NCBI GenBank assembly: GCA_934504065.1
Contig: CAKSVQ010000002.1
Location: 25,199-89,198, forward strand
From: an uncultured Dysosmobacter sp.
GTDB taxonomy: Bacteria; Bacillota; Clostridia; Oscillospirales; Oscillospiraceae
Direction of reading: 5' to 3'
DNA: 64,000 nt
This document shows positions 42,525 to 51,340 of this stretch, one piece after another. The notes under the pieces are model-generated. The model did not search any database, was not told where the DNA came from, and saw only the letters and a program-made list of their open reading frames with translations. The first letter of the stretch is position 1; each line of letters opens with the position of its first letter. Made by a program: the position numbers and the translations under genes.

Positions 42525-43889
42525 TCACTTCAACTGCCGATAATAGGCGTAAAACATTGGTGCGGTGGTGCAGACGGCAATGGTATCTGCAATCGGCTCT
42601 GCCAGATATACACCCGTAACAGTGTCCGGCCACAGGTGCGGCAGGAGGAAAATCAGGGGAATCAGCAGAATGATTTTCCGCCAAATGGTGAGAAAAATCG
42701 CTTTTGGCGCCTGATCCAGCGCCACAAAGCTGTATTGGCATGCCACCTGTACGCCGTAGATCAACAGCATGGCGAGATAGACCCGCATACTCCATTTCGT
42801 GTACTCGATGAGCGCCGCATCATTGGTGAAAATCGACGCCACCGTGCCGGGTACGGTCATGCACAAAAGCCAGATCAGAAACGAGCCGGACACACAGCAG
42901 ACGAGCAGCAGCCGGAATGTTTTCCTGACGCGGGGGATGTTCTTTGCCCCCAGATTATAACTGAGCAGCGGCTGTGCACCCTGTACCAGTCCGGGCAGAA
43001 GCAGCATCACAAACTGCATCACGCTGCTCAGAATGCTCATGGATGCAACTGCCATATCGCCGCCGTAGGTCTGCAGAGAGGTATTAAAGCTGATGGATAC
43101 CAGATTTTCCGTCAGCTGCATCAGCGCAGGCGACGTCCCCAGCAGGATGCACGGGCAAAGCAGTTTTCCGTCAAAGCGGATATTCCGCAGCCGAAGCCGC
43201 AGAACGCATTTGCCCAGACAGAGATACCGAATGACGAAGCAGGCGGACACGCCCTGCGAGAGGACAGTCGCCAGCGCCGCACCTTTAACACCCATACCAG
43301 ATCCGTTGATCAGCACGGCATCCAGCGCGATATTAGTCACTGCGCCCACGGCGACATTGCCCATACTGACCAGTGTTTTGCCCTGCGCTGTGATGAAAGC
43401 GTTCAGCCCCAGTGTCAGCTGCGTGAACACGGTACCAAGGCAATAGATGTTCATGTAGTCTGCCGCAAATGAGATCGTATCCGCGCTGGCTCCAAAGAGC
43501 AGCAAAACAGGGCGTCCGAATACCAGCATCACGCAAGTCAGAAGTACGGACAGCAGAAGCAGCATCCAGGTGCAGCTTCCAACGACCCGCTCGGCCTGCT
43601 TAGTTTCGCCCTTGCCAAGGAAGATGGATGCCTTGGGCGCGCCGCCCATACTGACAAGGGCAGCAAAGGCGGAGATGGCCAGAATCACCGGAGTGGTCAC
43701 GCCGACACCTGCCAGCGCCTGCTTTCCCACCTCCGGGATATGCCCGATGAACATTTTGTCCACCAGATTGTACAGAACATTGATAAGCTGTGCGGCTACG
43801 GCAGGGACCGCCAGTTTGAAAAATGCCTTTGGTACTGGCATGGATGCCAATAGTGCGCTTGTGCCTTTCCCTGCATCAGAGCAGGTCAT
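42525..43889 (-). CDS. MATE family efflux transporter
   Basis: 454-residue, twelve-helix transporter of the MATE/DinF family (FKLAVPAVAAQLINVLYNLVD at the start; QGAQPLLSYNLGAKN in the second half). It uses sodium or proton gradients to export cationic or drug-like compounds. The start at 43889 overlaps the MalY-type gene stop in an ATGA arrangement; the longer open frame upstream is coding for MalY in another frame. Last gene of the HxlR-MalY-MATE operon. Confidence 0.92.
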   Translation of the reverse strand: MTCSDAGKGTSALLASMPVPKAFFKLAVPAVAAQLINVLYNLVDKMFIGHIPEVGKQALAGVGVTTPVILAISAFAALVSMGGAPKASIFLGKGETKQAERVVGSCTWMLLLLSVLLTCVMLVFGRPVLLLFGASADTISFAADYMNIYCLGTVFTQLTLGLNAFITAQGKTLVSMGNVAVGAVTNIALDAVLINGSGMGVKGAALATVLSQGVSACFVIRYLCLGKCVLRLRLRNIRFDGKLLCPCILLGTSPALMQLTENLVSISFNTSLQTYGGDMAVASMSILSSVMQFVMLLLPGLVQGAQPLLSYNLGAKNIPRVRKTFRLLLVCCVSGSFLIWLLCMTVPGTVASIFTNDAALIEYTKWSMRVYLAMLLIYGVQVACQYSFVALDQAPKAIFLTIWRKIILLIPLIFLLPHLWPDTVTGVYLAEPIADTIAVCTTAPMFYAYYRQLK

Positions 43890-45103
43890 TTCGCCTGCTC
43901 CTCGCGGATGGCCTTTACCATGCGGGCAAGGCCCGTTTCGATGATGCTGCGGGGCATGGCGAGGTTCAGGCGGATGTATCCGGCGGCGTTGCCCACGAAC
44001 AGCGCGTTGCCGCCTTCCAGCAGTACGCCCGCCTTGTTTGCAAAGAAGTCCGGCAGGTCGGTGCCCTCCGGCAGGCAGTGTCCCATGTCCACCCACGCAA
44101 GATAGGTGGCCTCCGGGATGTACATGACCGCCTCGGGCAGCTCCCGGGAGAGAAATTCCTTTACAAAGGCGAAATTGCCGTCCAGATAGTCCTTCAGCGC
44201 CTCGTGCCACGCGCCGCCGCGTGCATAGGCGGCCTGCGCCGCCGTCAGGGACAGGGGATTCACCATGCCGAAGAGCTTGTCCCGGTTTTTAAAGCGGCCG
44301 CGCAGGGATCGATCCCGGATGATGATGTTGGAAAAGGCCAGTCCCGCCAGATTAAAGGTCTTGGTGGGGGCCATGCAGGTGATGAGCCGGGGATAGTCGG
44401 GCATTACCTTGGCCATGGGGATGTGGCGGCGGCCCTGACGGATGAGGTCGCAGTGAATTTCATCGGACACCACCCACAAATTGTACTTTTCCATGATGGC
44501 CCCGGCCTGCCGCAGCTCCTCCTCCGTCCACATCCGCCCGGTGGGGTTCTGGGGATTGCACCAGAACACCAGCTTGCAGGCCGGGTCGGCGCACTTGCGC
44601 TCGAAGTCCTCAAGGTCCAGTTCAAAGGTGCTGTCCGCCTTTTTCCGCAGGGGGGAGGTCAGCAGCTCCACCCCGGCGTACTCCGCCGCGTGGGCAAAAT
44701 AGCCGTAGGCGGGGGTGTTCACCAGCACCTTGTCCTCCTTGGAGCAGAGGAGCTCTGTCAGCTGGTACAGGGCGGGGATGATGCCCGGCGTGATGTAGAG
44801 CTGCTCTTTGGGGAAGCTCCAGTCATAGTGGTCCGTGCACCATTGGGAAAAGGCGCGGTAATATTCCCCGTCGTACAGCCCGGTATAGCCGAAAATGCGG
44901 CGGTCCACCCGCTGGTGCAGGGCCTCCAGAATCTCCGGGGCCACGCTGAACTCCATGTCGGCCACCCACATGCGCACGAATTCCTCGTCCTTGTAGGGGA
45001 ATGCCTTTTCCGGTCCCGCGTGGAAGATATAGCCCCGGAATCCGTCGGTATTCAGGGCGTTGGTGTGGCGGCGGTCAATGATCTCGTCAAAGTTATAAGT
45101 CAT
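43886..45103 (-). CDS. MalY/PatB family PLP aminotransferase/C-S lyase
   Basis: 405 residues, fold-type I PLP enzyme. Cofactor Lys in MAPTKTFNLAGLAFSN, with CNPQNPTGRMW and VVSDEIHCDL typical of PatB/MalY cystathionine beta-lyases. The start is preceded by AGAGAGGG. Located between an HxlR regulator and a MATE pump; breakdown of cysteine conjugates with export of the product is a possible combined role. Substrate not readable. Confidence 0.9.
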   Translation of the reverse strand: MTYNFDEIIDRRHTNALNTDGFRGYIFHAGPEKAFPYKDEEFVRMWVADMEFSVAPEILEALHQRVDRRIFGYTGLYDGEYYRAFSQWCTDHYDWSFPKEQLYITPGIIPALYQLTELLCSKEDKVLVNTPAYGYFAHAAEYAGVELLTSPLRKKADSTFELDLEDFERKCADPACKLVFWCNPQNPTGRMWTEEELRQAGAIMEKYNLWVVSDEIHCDLIRQGRRHIPMAKVMPDYPRLITCMAPTKTFNLAGLAFSNIIIRDRSLRGRFKNRDKLFGMVNPLSLTAAQAAYARGGAWHEALKDYLDGNFAFVKEFLSRELPEAVMYIPEATYLAWVDMGHCLPEGTDLPDFFANKAGVLLEGGNALFVGNAAGYIRLNLAMPRSIIETGLARMVKAIREEQAK

Positions 45104-45118
45104 GTCGGTCCCTCTCTT

Positions 45119-45493
45119 TCAGCGGTGGTCGCACTTGCGGCACTGGATCATGGGCGTGTCGCCCTCGTCCTTGTAAAATGCCCCGGCCCACTGGCAGATG
45201 CTTTGCAGAATGGGCACCACGGACGCCCCCTTTTCCGTCAGGGAATACTCTACCCGGGGCGGGATCTCGTCATAGGACGTCCGTTCCACGATGCCGCTGG
45301 TAATGAGCCCTTTCAGCGTGGAGGCCAGCACCGCGTCGGTAATGTTGCCCATCTCGCGGCGCAGCTGGCTGTAACGCAGGGTCCCCAGCGCCGCCAGTAC
45401 GCAGATGATGCGGGAGTTCCACTTCCCGCCAAACAGCTCCATGCCGTATTCCAGCGGGCAGCGGATGTCCTTTTCCAGTTTTCTCTGGTACAT
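45119..45493 (-). CDS. HxlR family winged-helix regulator
   Basis: 124 residues with the HxlR domain: CPLEYGMELFGGKWNSRIIC, RYSQLRREMGNITDAVLAS and PPRVEYSLTEKG. The C-terminus carries two Cys (CRKCDHR) and the N-terminal Cys lies in the usual redox position of YodB/HypR relatives, suggesting an electrophile or redox sensor. Start 45493 has GAGGG upstream; earlier in-frame ATGs lack a site. Heads the operon with MalY and MATE. Confidence 0.88.
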   Translation of the reverse strand: MYQRKLEKDIRCPLEYGMELFGGKWNSRIICVLAALGTLRYSQLRREMGNITDAVLASTLKGLITSGIVERTSYDEIPPRVEYSLTEKGASVVPILQSICQWAGAFYKDEGDTPMIQCRKCDHR

Positions 45494-45530
45494 ATGTGCA
45501 TCCCTCGCTTGCGGATTTTTGGTTTTCTCC

Positions 45531-45580
45531 ATTATAGCGGGGTATATTTGGCAAAACAAGTCACTATGAAATTTATGAGC
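45531..45580 (-). promoter_or_regulatory. HxlR operon promoter with an 18-bp shared upstream element
   Basis: Minus strand: -35 TTGTTT (45554-45559), 17-nt spacer, perfect -10 TATAAT (45531-45536). Immediately upstream lies the 18-mer ACTATGAAATTTATGAGC (plus strand 45563-45580), found again at 47610-47627 upstream of the flavoprotein gene. Confidence 0.7.
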
Positions 45581-45631
45581 TTCTTTTCCTTGTTGCATTT
45601 ATATTGGAAATCAAGGTGTTGTGCGATGAAG

Positions 45632-46840
45632 TCAAAACGCATCGGACAAAAGGAAATCCGCTACATGCATAGTCTGTATCCCCTCATAGTTGCCGCCGAC
45701 GAAGTCGTCGGTGCGGAGGATATATTTGGGGTAGTTGTCCCGGATGTCCAGCAGACGGTCATACTCCCGGCGTTCCGTCTTTTCAGAGGCGATTCGCTCC
45801 GTGACCTGCACATACAGCTTTTCGTTCTGCCGTGTCGCCACGAAGTCGATCTTGCCGTCGTTGGTCTTGCCGATGTTTACGGTGTATCCCCGGCGACACA
45901 GCTCCAGATAGACCACATTTTCCAGACTTGCAGCCACCGTGTCCGGATGATAACCCAAGACGCTGTACCGCAGAGCGGTGTCTGCCAGATAAAATTTTTC
46001 CTGGGTTTTCAGCAGTTCCTTTCCCTGCAAATCGTACCGCGAGCAGCGGTGGAGCAGGTAGGCCTTTTCCAGCTTTTCCAGATAGCTGTATACCGTTTCA
46101 TTGTCCAGTGCGCGGTGTTCCGCCTTTAAATAGTCAGAGATGGATTTGGCGGAGAAGGTATTCCCCACATTGTTGAAGGTGTATTTTACCACCCGCTCCA
46201 ACTGGTCGATCTTGCGAACCTGATTGCGCTTTACGATGTCCGAAAAAATGGTGGAGTTATAAATGTCGCGGACGATGGTGTAGATTTCATCTTGAGAGTA
46301 GTTTTGCAAATGGGTCGCCGGAAAGCCGCCGAGCCGGATATAATCCGCTAACTCCTGCCGGGGATTTCCTACCTCGGTATACTGGCGCTTGAATATAAGG
46401 TACTCCGCAAAGGACAAGGTAAAAATACGGAAGGCTACATAGCGCCCGGTGAGATAGGTGGAAATTTCGGAGGACATCATGCGGGAATTGGAGCCGGTCA
46501 CATACAGATCCACATCAAAATCCGATTGCAGGGAGTTGACAACCTTTTCCCAGCCTTTAATTTCCTGTACCTCGTCCAGAAAGAAATAGGTCTTTCCGCT
46601 GGGGCAGAGGTGCCCTTTCAACTCCACATACATCTGCTTGGCGGTCATATCCTCATATTCCATGGAATCGAAGCGGTAGCTGACAATCTGCTCCGCCGGG
46701 ATACCGCGCTCTCGCAGCTTATCCATCATCAGCTTCAAAATCGTAGATTTTCCGCAGCGGCGCACACCGGTTAGAATCTTAACGAAAGGTGCATCCGTAT
46801 AGGCCATGATTTTTTCCGTGTAAGTCGGTCTGTCAATCAT
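45632..46840 (-). CDS. AAA_14/DUF4143 ATPase, intact
   Basis: 402 residues: Walker A GVRRCGKS, Walker B YFFLDEVQEI, VTGSNSRMMSSEISTYLTGR, then the DUF4143 domain with FSDIVKRNQVRKIDQLERV and C-terminal GKIDFVATRQNEKLYVQVTE (REase-like). It matches the frameshifted copy at 19258 segment by segment and restores the residues missing there. The start follows GGAGGTGG. Stand-alone unit with its own promoter. Confidence 0.9.
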   Translation of the reverse strand: MIDRPTYTEKIMAYTDAPFVKILTGVRRCGKSTILKLMMDKLRERGIPAEQIVSYRFDSMEYEDMTAKQMYVELKGHLCPSGKTYFFLDEVQEIKGWEKVVNSLQSDFDVDLYVTGSNSRMMSSEISTYLTGRYVAFRIFTLSFAEYLIFKRQYTEVGNPRQELADYIRLGGFPATHLQNYSQDEIYTIVRDIYNSTIFSDIVKRNQVRKIDQLERVVKYTFNNVGNTFSAKSISDYLKAEHRALDNETVYSYLEKLEKAYLLHRCSRYDLQGKELLKTQEKFYLADTALRYSVLGYHPDTVAASLENVVYLELCRRGYTVNIGKTNDGKIDFVATRQNEKLYVQVTERIASEKTERREYDRLLDIRDNYPKYILRTDDFVGGNYEGIQTMHVADFLLSDAF

Positions 46841-46862
46841 TCGACCACCTCCAGTTGACTAC

Positions 46863-46917
46863 ATTATACCGCACAGAAATACGATAGTAAACAGTTTTGC
46901 GATTTATAACCGCAAAA
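46863..46917 (-). promoter_or_regulatory. Promoter and operator-like dyad of the third ATPase gene
   Basis: Minus strand: -35 TTTACT (46886-46891), 17-nt spacer, perfect -10 TATAAT (46863-46868). A dyad TTTTGCG (46895-46901) / CGCAAAA (46911-46917) lies just upstream. Confidence 0.65.
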
Positions 46918-47036
46918 TTATATAAAATAAGCAAGGTGGACGAAATATATTCCGTTATTACAAAAACCGCCAGAGTATAGGATCACCAATTTCCATCTCT
47001 TGACTTTCCCGTTCTTTTCCTTTCAATACGTCAAAA

Positions 47037-47066
47037 CCCCGGTTGCACATCAGGCGGCAACCGGGG
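47037..47066 (-). terminator. Intrinsic terminator of the flavoprotein gene
   Basis: 10-bp stem CCCCGGTTGC / GCAACCGGGG followed on the minus strand by TTTTGA. Confidence 0.75.
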
Positions 47067-47113
47067 TTCTCAATAAACCGAAGCGGGCGCATTTGTGCGC
47101 CTGCTCATTGAAC

Positions 47114-47509
47114 TTACAGTTCTTTTTTGTTGTCCGCGCCGGGGGTGGTGACGATGACCTTTTCCGGCGTGATGAGAAGGGCGCCCTTGGCGGTGGCGGC
47201 GCCGTGAAACATCTTCTCCACCATGGCCTTAAAGGTGCTGACCACCTCGCCCTCGGTGACATATTGGGCCGTGCCCTTGATCTGGTAGCCCTCCAGATTC
47301 TGGGCGTCGTAGACGGAAATGGCGATTTTGCCGTTGTTTGCGGCGAGGTTTTTCAGGGTCGTGTCCAGAAATACATCGCCCACCACCAGCTTGCCGTCCG
47401 CCGTCACATCCTTGAACGCCACGGGCACCACATTGGGTTCCCCGTCGGCGCAGGTGGCCAGGTCCCACATTCCGCTCTTCAGCAGCTTTACAACGTTTTC
47501 GTTCAGCAT
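47114..47509 (-). CDS. Pyridoxamine 5'-phosphate oxidase-like FMN-binding protein
   Basis: 131 residues with the split-barrel flavin-binding pattern: MWDLATCADGEPNVVPVAF, GKLVVGDVFLDTTLKNLAAN and KIAISVYDAQNLEGYQIKG. Start follows AAGGAGG. Small cytoplasmic flavoproteins of this class reduce or bind diverse compounds. The 18-bp site shared with the HxlR operon lies about 100 bases upstream, suggesting common control. Confidence 0.85.
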   Translation of the reverse strand: MLNENVVKLLKSGMWDLATCADGEPNVVPVAFKDVTADGKLVVGDVFLDTTLKNLAANNGKIAISVYDAQNLEGYQIKGTAQYVTEGEVVSTFKAMVEKMFHGAATAKGALLITPEKVIVTTPGADNKKEL

Positions 47510-47600
47510 ATTTAGTTCCTCCTTGTATCCGGGGCCGTTGGGCCCGCTTGTTGTGCCCAGTATAGGGCGGATACCGGAGAAGGGGAAGATATGGGTCGGA

Positions 47601-48179
47601 TTATGAGCGACTATGAAATTTATGAGCGGTATCCGGCAGCCGTGCCGGAACGGGGCTTAGGACAGAGGTGGCTCCTCTTTGGAGCGGTCCGGTTTTCCCT
47701 GGCTCCGTCAGCCGTTTTTCAAGGTCAGACTGCTTTGCAAGGATGGCATTGACCTTGTCGTATAGATCTTCGATCATGATCTCGGTTTTGAGGTTGACCT
47801 TGTAGTCGTTTTCCGCACGGCGGCGGTCCTTTTCCTCCTGCCGATTCTGGCTCATCATAATGAGCGGCGCCTGAATGGCGGCCACGCAGGAAAGCACCAG
47901 ATTGAGCAGGATAAACGGATATGGGTCGAACGCCTTCGCGGCCAGCAGTGCGTTGACGACCATCCAGAGGATCAGCACGCCTGTGAAAGAGAAGATGAAC
48001 GCCCAGCTGCCCGCAAATTTGGCAATGGTATCCGCCGCCCGCTGGCCGAGGGTATCCTTTTCCCCGGTTGGATTTACAGAAATCTTGCTGTCTGCCAGCA
48101 GGTTCAAAACCTCTTCGTCCGTCATGTCGTGGCGGATGTCCTTGAGGACTTCTCTTAAAAGCTTTCTGTTTTCTTTCAT
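47601..48179 (-). CDS. DUF1003 family membrane protein
   Basis: 192 residues. DUF1003 pattern: a soluble N-terminus, two membrane helices (AFIFSFTGVLILWMVVNALL; FILLNLVLSCVAAIQAPLIM) and then MSQNRQEEKDRRRAENDYKV with a coiled tail. ATG 48179 has AAAGGTGG upstream. Function unknown; the family lies in the cytoplasmic membrane. The last 10 codons overlap the 18-bp element at 47610. Confidence 0.88.
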   Translation of the reverse strand: MKENRKLLREVLKDIRHDMTDEEVLNLLADSKISVNPTGEKDTLGQRAADTIAKFAGSWAFIFSFTGVLILWMVVNALLAAKAFDPYPFILLNLVLSCVAAIQAPLIMMSQNRQEEKDRRRAENDYKVNLKTEIMIEDLYDKVNAILAKQSDLEKRLTEPGKTGPLQRGATSVLSPVPARLPDTAHKFHSRS

Positions 48180-48307
48180 ATATACCACCTTTGCTGTGTG
48201 GCCAAGTTTTTCTGTTGGCCCCTATCCGATATTGTACCGACGGCCCCTTGCTTTTGCAAGGGAGAAGATCGATTGTCAGCGGGGGAGAGCGTGGGGGCAA
48301 GATAAGC

Positions 48308-48345
48308 GGAGAGGGGACGCACATTTTCTTGTGCGTCCCCTCTCC
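48308..48345. terminator. Long hairpin between UxaE and DUF1003 genes
   Basis: 16-bp stem GGAGAGGGGACGCACA / TGTGCGTCCCCTCTCC with a 6-nt loop, downstream of the uxaE stop on the minus strand. T-rich sequence follows on the plus strand only. Confidence 0.6.
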
Positions 48346-48386
48346 AATTTTAAGTGATTGCGGGCGGTGTCAATGGAATTGCCTTT

Positions 48387-49853
48387 TCAGGCGGGGCGGC
48401 GCTCTTCTGCCTTGGCGCTGTAAACACCCAGCGCGTTCAGGTGCCGCTGGTAAAGCTCCTCGGCCTCCGCCTCGTAGAGCGCCCGGTTCTCCGTCAGGAA
48501 GCGGAAGATGTCCGCTTTCAGCTCCGGCTTACTCAAAATGTGACCGTAGGTGATGTGCATGAGCTGGCGGGAGTCGTTTTGGGTCAGGTACTCCGGGAGA
48601 CGTGCGTCCTCCACGGCGTCCAGCGGGGGGACGTTCCTCAGGTCGCAGTGCACCTCATAGTGCTGCTTTGCCTCTTCAATGCCCTCCAGCGCCGCCAGAT
48701 GCATTCTGCGGTACAGGGCGGGGGCGTGCTTGGAAATGGTCTCCACCGCTTCCAGCCAGCTGGTGCCGGAGGTCTTGATGTGATAGCGGCCCCCGGTGGC
48801 CTCCGCCAGAATGGGCATGGCCGTGAACTTTTCGCTGCCGGAGTGCAGGCTCAGCTTGTGGCCAAGGCAGTTGGCCACGGCGGCGTGCAGCTCCACCGCC
48901 TGCCGCAGGGCGTCCGGGTCGCCGATGTAGTCGATGGCCTTCTGGAATTCGCCCACGAACTTGGGCGCAATACTGGTGACGAACACCCCGGCCCGTTCCA
49001 GACGGTCGGCCACGTAGTAGTGGGCCTCGGGGGAGGTGGTCTCCGCCGTTTCGTCCAGCGAAATTTCCAGATCGATGGGGTGGTCCGCTGTGAGGATGGC
49101 GTTTTCATACACGCACTGCCCCAGCTCTGCCACGCCGTCGTAAACCGCGTGCAGCTGGCCCAGCACGGCGGGGGTGAAGTGCAGTCCCAGCTCCCGGGCC
49201 CGGGCGTTTTCCAGATAGAACAGGGTGTCCTCTGCCCGGACCTCCTCCGGCAGGGCAGCGTAAAGGCGCTCCCATTCCTCCGGCGGGCGACGCTGCTCCT
49301 GCAGCACCAGCGAGCAGTCCAGCGTGACCATGGAGCAGCCTGTTTCCACGGCGTGCAGGACCTCCTCCAGCGTTTTCAGGTGGTCGCCGTCGCAGGCGTA
49401 GCCCCGGCGGTAGCCCTCCCGGAATACCGCCCACGCGGCCACGTCAATGACCGCCGGGAGGTCCCGACCGATGAGGGTCAGCTCCCGCAGGCTCTGCTGG
49501 GCCAGCACCGGGCGGACGTAGGTATCCCGCACGGCCCGCACCTGCGCCGGGTTGGCAAAGCCCAGACGGTCGCCGAAGCCAAAGGTGGCGCTTTCCCGGC
49601 CAAAGGCCGTGGGCGCAGTGTAGGGCAGCAGCTGGTTCAGTGCCAGCCGATTTTCATGGGTGCAGGGGCACAGCCGCACCCCGCAGCGGTCCTCGCCGGA
49701 AAAGGCTTCGGTCAGGGTCCCGTCCACGGCCAGCAGGTCTTTGCCGTCCGTGCAGATCAGCAGCAGCTCCCCGGCGTCCAGCACCTCGTAGGAGGCATCA
49801 TACACCATGGCGCCCTCTGCCAGCAGGGGCTGTAATTTTTCAAAGATAGACAT
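48387..49853 (-). CDS. uxaE: Tagaturonate/fructuronate epimerase family protein (UxaE)
   Basis: 488 residues, recognised as UxaE-type tagaturonate epimerase, which interconverts D-tagaturonate and D-fructuronate in hexuronate catabolism. Recognised stretches include LGHKLSLHSGSEKF, GRYHIKTSGTSWLEA and the His/Glu/Asp-rich VTLDCSLVLQE and DHPIDLEISLDET. The start follows GAGGG, 12 bases after the TRAP permease stop, so both share a transcript. The context (TRAP uptake, AraC) fits uronate use. Assignment is from memory of family motifs. Confidence 0.78.
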   Translation of the reverse strand: MSIFEKLQPLLAEGAMVYDASYEVLDAGELLLICTDGKDLLAVDGTLTEAFSGEDRCGVRLCPCTHENRLALNQLLPYTAPTAFGRESATFGFGDRLGFANPAQVRAVRDTYVRPVLAQQSLRELTLIGRDLPAVIDVAAWAVFREGYRRGYACDGDHLKTLEEVLHAVETGCSMVTLDCSLVLQEQRRPPEEWERLYAALPEEVRAEDTLFYLENARARELGLHFTPAVLGQLHAVYDGVAELGQCVYENAILTADHPIDLEISLDETAETTSPEAHYYVADRLERAGVFVTSIAPKFVGEFQKAIDYIGDPDALRQAVELHAAVANCLGHKLSLHSGSEKFTAMPILAEATGGRYHIKTSGTSWLEAVETISKHAPALYRRMHLAALEGIEEAKQHYEVHCDLRNVPPLDAVEDARLPEYLTQNDSRQLMHITYGHILSKPELKADIFRFLTENRALYEAEAEELYQRHLNALGVYSAKAEERRPA

Positions 49854-49865
49854 GGCGGGCCCTCA

Positions 49866-50511
49866 TCACACGAATGCAAGGACGATCTGCTCGACATAGG
49901 TGATGAGCAGCAGCCCCACAAGGCTGACGCCCAGGTACGCCACCAGATGCTTGTTGATGACCACGTCCACCTTGTCCTTTGTCAGGCCGGCGGCCACATA
50001 CAGGTTCAGACCCAGCGGCGGCGTGACCACGCCGATGGCAAGGTTGACGCACATGATGATGCCGAAGTGGATGGGGTTGATGCCAAAGGCCACAGCCGCG
50101 GGGAACAGCACCGGAGCCAGGATCAAAATGGCCGCAGTGGTCTCCAGGAAGCAGCCCACGATCAGCAGCAGGACGTTCACCAGCAGGATGAAGGTGTAGC
50201 GGTTTCCGGTCAGTTCGATGATGGCATTGGCCGCGATGGCAGGGATCTGCTGGCGGGCCATGACATAGCCGAAGATGCCTGCGGCTGCCACCACGAACAT
50301 CACCATGCCGGAGGTGGAGGCGGAGCCCATGGAGACCTCCCGGAGGTCCCGGAACTTGATCTCCTTATAGCAGAACACGCCCACGATGAAGCCATAGGCC
50401 ACCGCCACGGCGGCGGATTCGGTGGGGGGTGAAGGCACCGGAGTAAATGCCGCCGAGGATGATGACAGGCATCAGGAACGCGCCGATGGCGCTTTTGGTA
50501 GCGGTCCACAG
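49866..50511 (-). pseudogene. TRAP transporter large permease (DctM), 5'-deleted and frameshifted
   Basis: About 210 C-terminal residues of the roughly 430-residue DctM: LFPAAVAFGINPIHFGIIMCVNLAIGVVTPPLGLNLYVAAG is diagnostic. The upstream segment LWTATKSAIGAFLMPVIILG is in another frame, because a run of six G/C (50424-50429) holds one base too many before PTESAAV. Homology stops near 50511, where the AraC remnant begins on the other strand. The N-terminal half, and any DctP/DctQ genes, are gone. Probably non-functional. Confidence 0.88.
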
Positions 50512-51302
50512 GTTATGTCACCCAGGGGCGGGGCACCTATGTGATCGACAACTACCCCTATCCGGTGGAGAAGGGGGACCTTCTGGTCATCAACTCCGGC
50601 CAGACCCACGATGAGATCGCGGACCCCCATACCGGGCTGAACGTCTATTGCTGCGGCATCAGCGGCCTCCAGCTTCCCGGCCTGAGTCCCAACCATCTGT
50701 TCCCGCCGGGTGTGCAGCCCGTGATGCACCTTTCCAAGTGCGAGCCGTATGTTGCCAGCATTTATCAGTGCATCGAGCAGTTCATTCATCAGGAGCGGGC
50801 CGCCGCGGCCGAGGTCTGCTGCTCGCTGCTCAGCGCCCTCATCGGCCTGGTGCGGCAGCTGTATGTCCCCAAGGATATTCCCATTGTGGACGACCGCTCC
50901 TTTGAGGCGATCCAGCGGGTAAAGCTCTACATCGACAGCCACTATTCCGACAATATTTCCATCGACCATGTGGCGGAGTCGCTGAACATGAGCGTCAGCT
51001 ATATGGCACACTCCTTTAAAAACCTCATCGGCTATTCGCCCGGGCAGTATATCATCCGCCGCCGCATCGGCGAGGCGCAGACGCTGCTGAGCCTGACCGA
51101 CGATTCCATCACCCAGATCTCTTCGCTGGTGGGGTATGACAACAGCAACTATTTCAGCACGGTGTTCAGCAAGATGGTCCGCCTGTCGCCCAAGCAGTAT
51201 CGGCAGTACTGCATCGACACGGGCGCTTCCACCCTCGCCGCCCCGCAGGTCATCCTGACCCCGGCGCAGAGTGCCTCCGCCCCGTCGGGCACGGATACAT
51301 AA
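50511..51302 (+). pseudogene. AraC family regulator, 5'-truncated
   Basis: Starts abruptly at cupin-domain residues GYVTQGRGTYVIDNYPY in a frame with no start signal, and runs through the cupin domain to a complete C-terminal AraC double helix-turn-helix (VAESLNMSVSYMAHSFKNLI...ITQISSLVGYDNSNYFSTVF). About the first 40 residues are missing, and the breakpoint coincides with that of the opposing TRAP permease. GTG 50541 could be used but has no ribosome-binding site. It formerly regulated the uronate locus, I infer. Confidence 0.8.
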
Positions 51303-51308
51303 AAGAAA

Positions 51309-51340
51309 GAAGGACTGAAATCAGATGATTTCAGTCCTTC
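51309..51340 (+). terminator. Intrinsic hairpin after the AraC remnant
   Basis: 14-bp stem GAAGGACTGAAATC / GATTTCAGTCCTTC, seven bases after the stop. CAGCTTGTC follows at 51340. Confidence 0.75.

Noticed and set aside
43890-44210. N-terminal extension of the MATE transporter frame
   Set aside because: The extra 107 codons overlap the MalY gene in another frame and look non-coding; the ATGA start at 43889 matches the family N-terminus.
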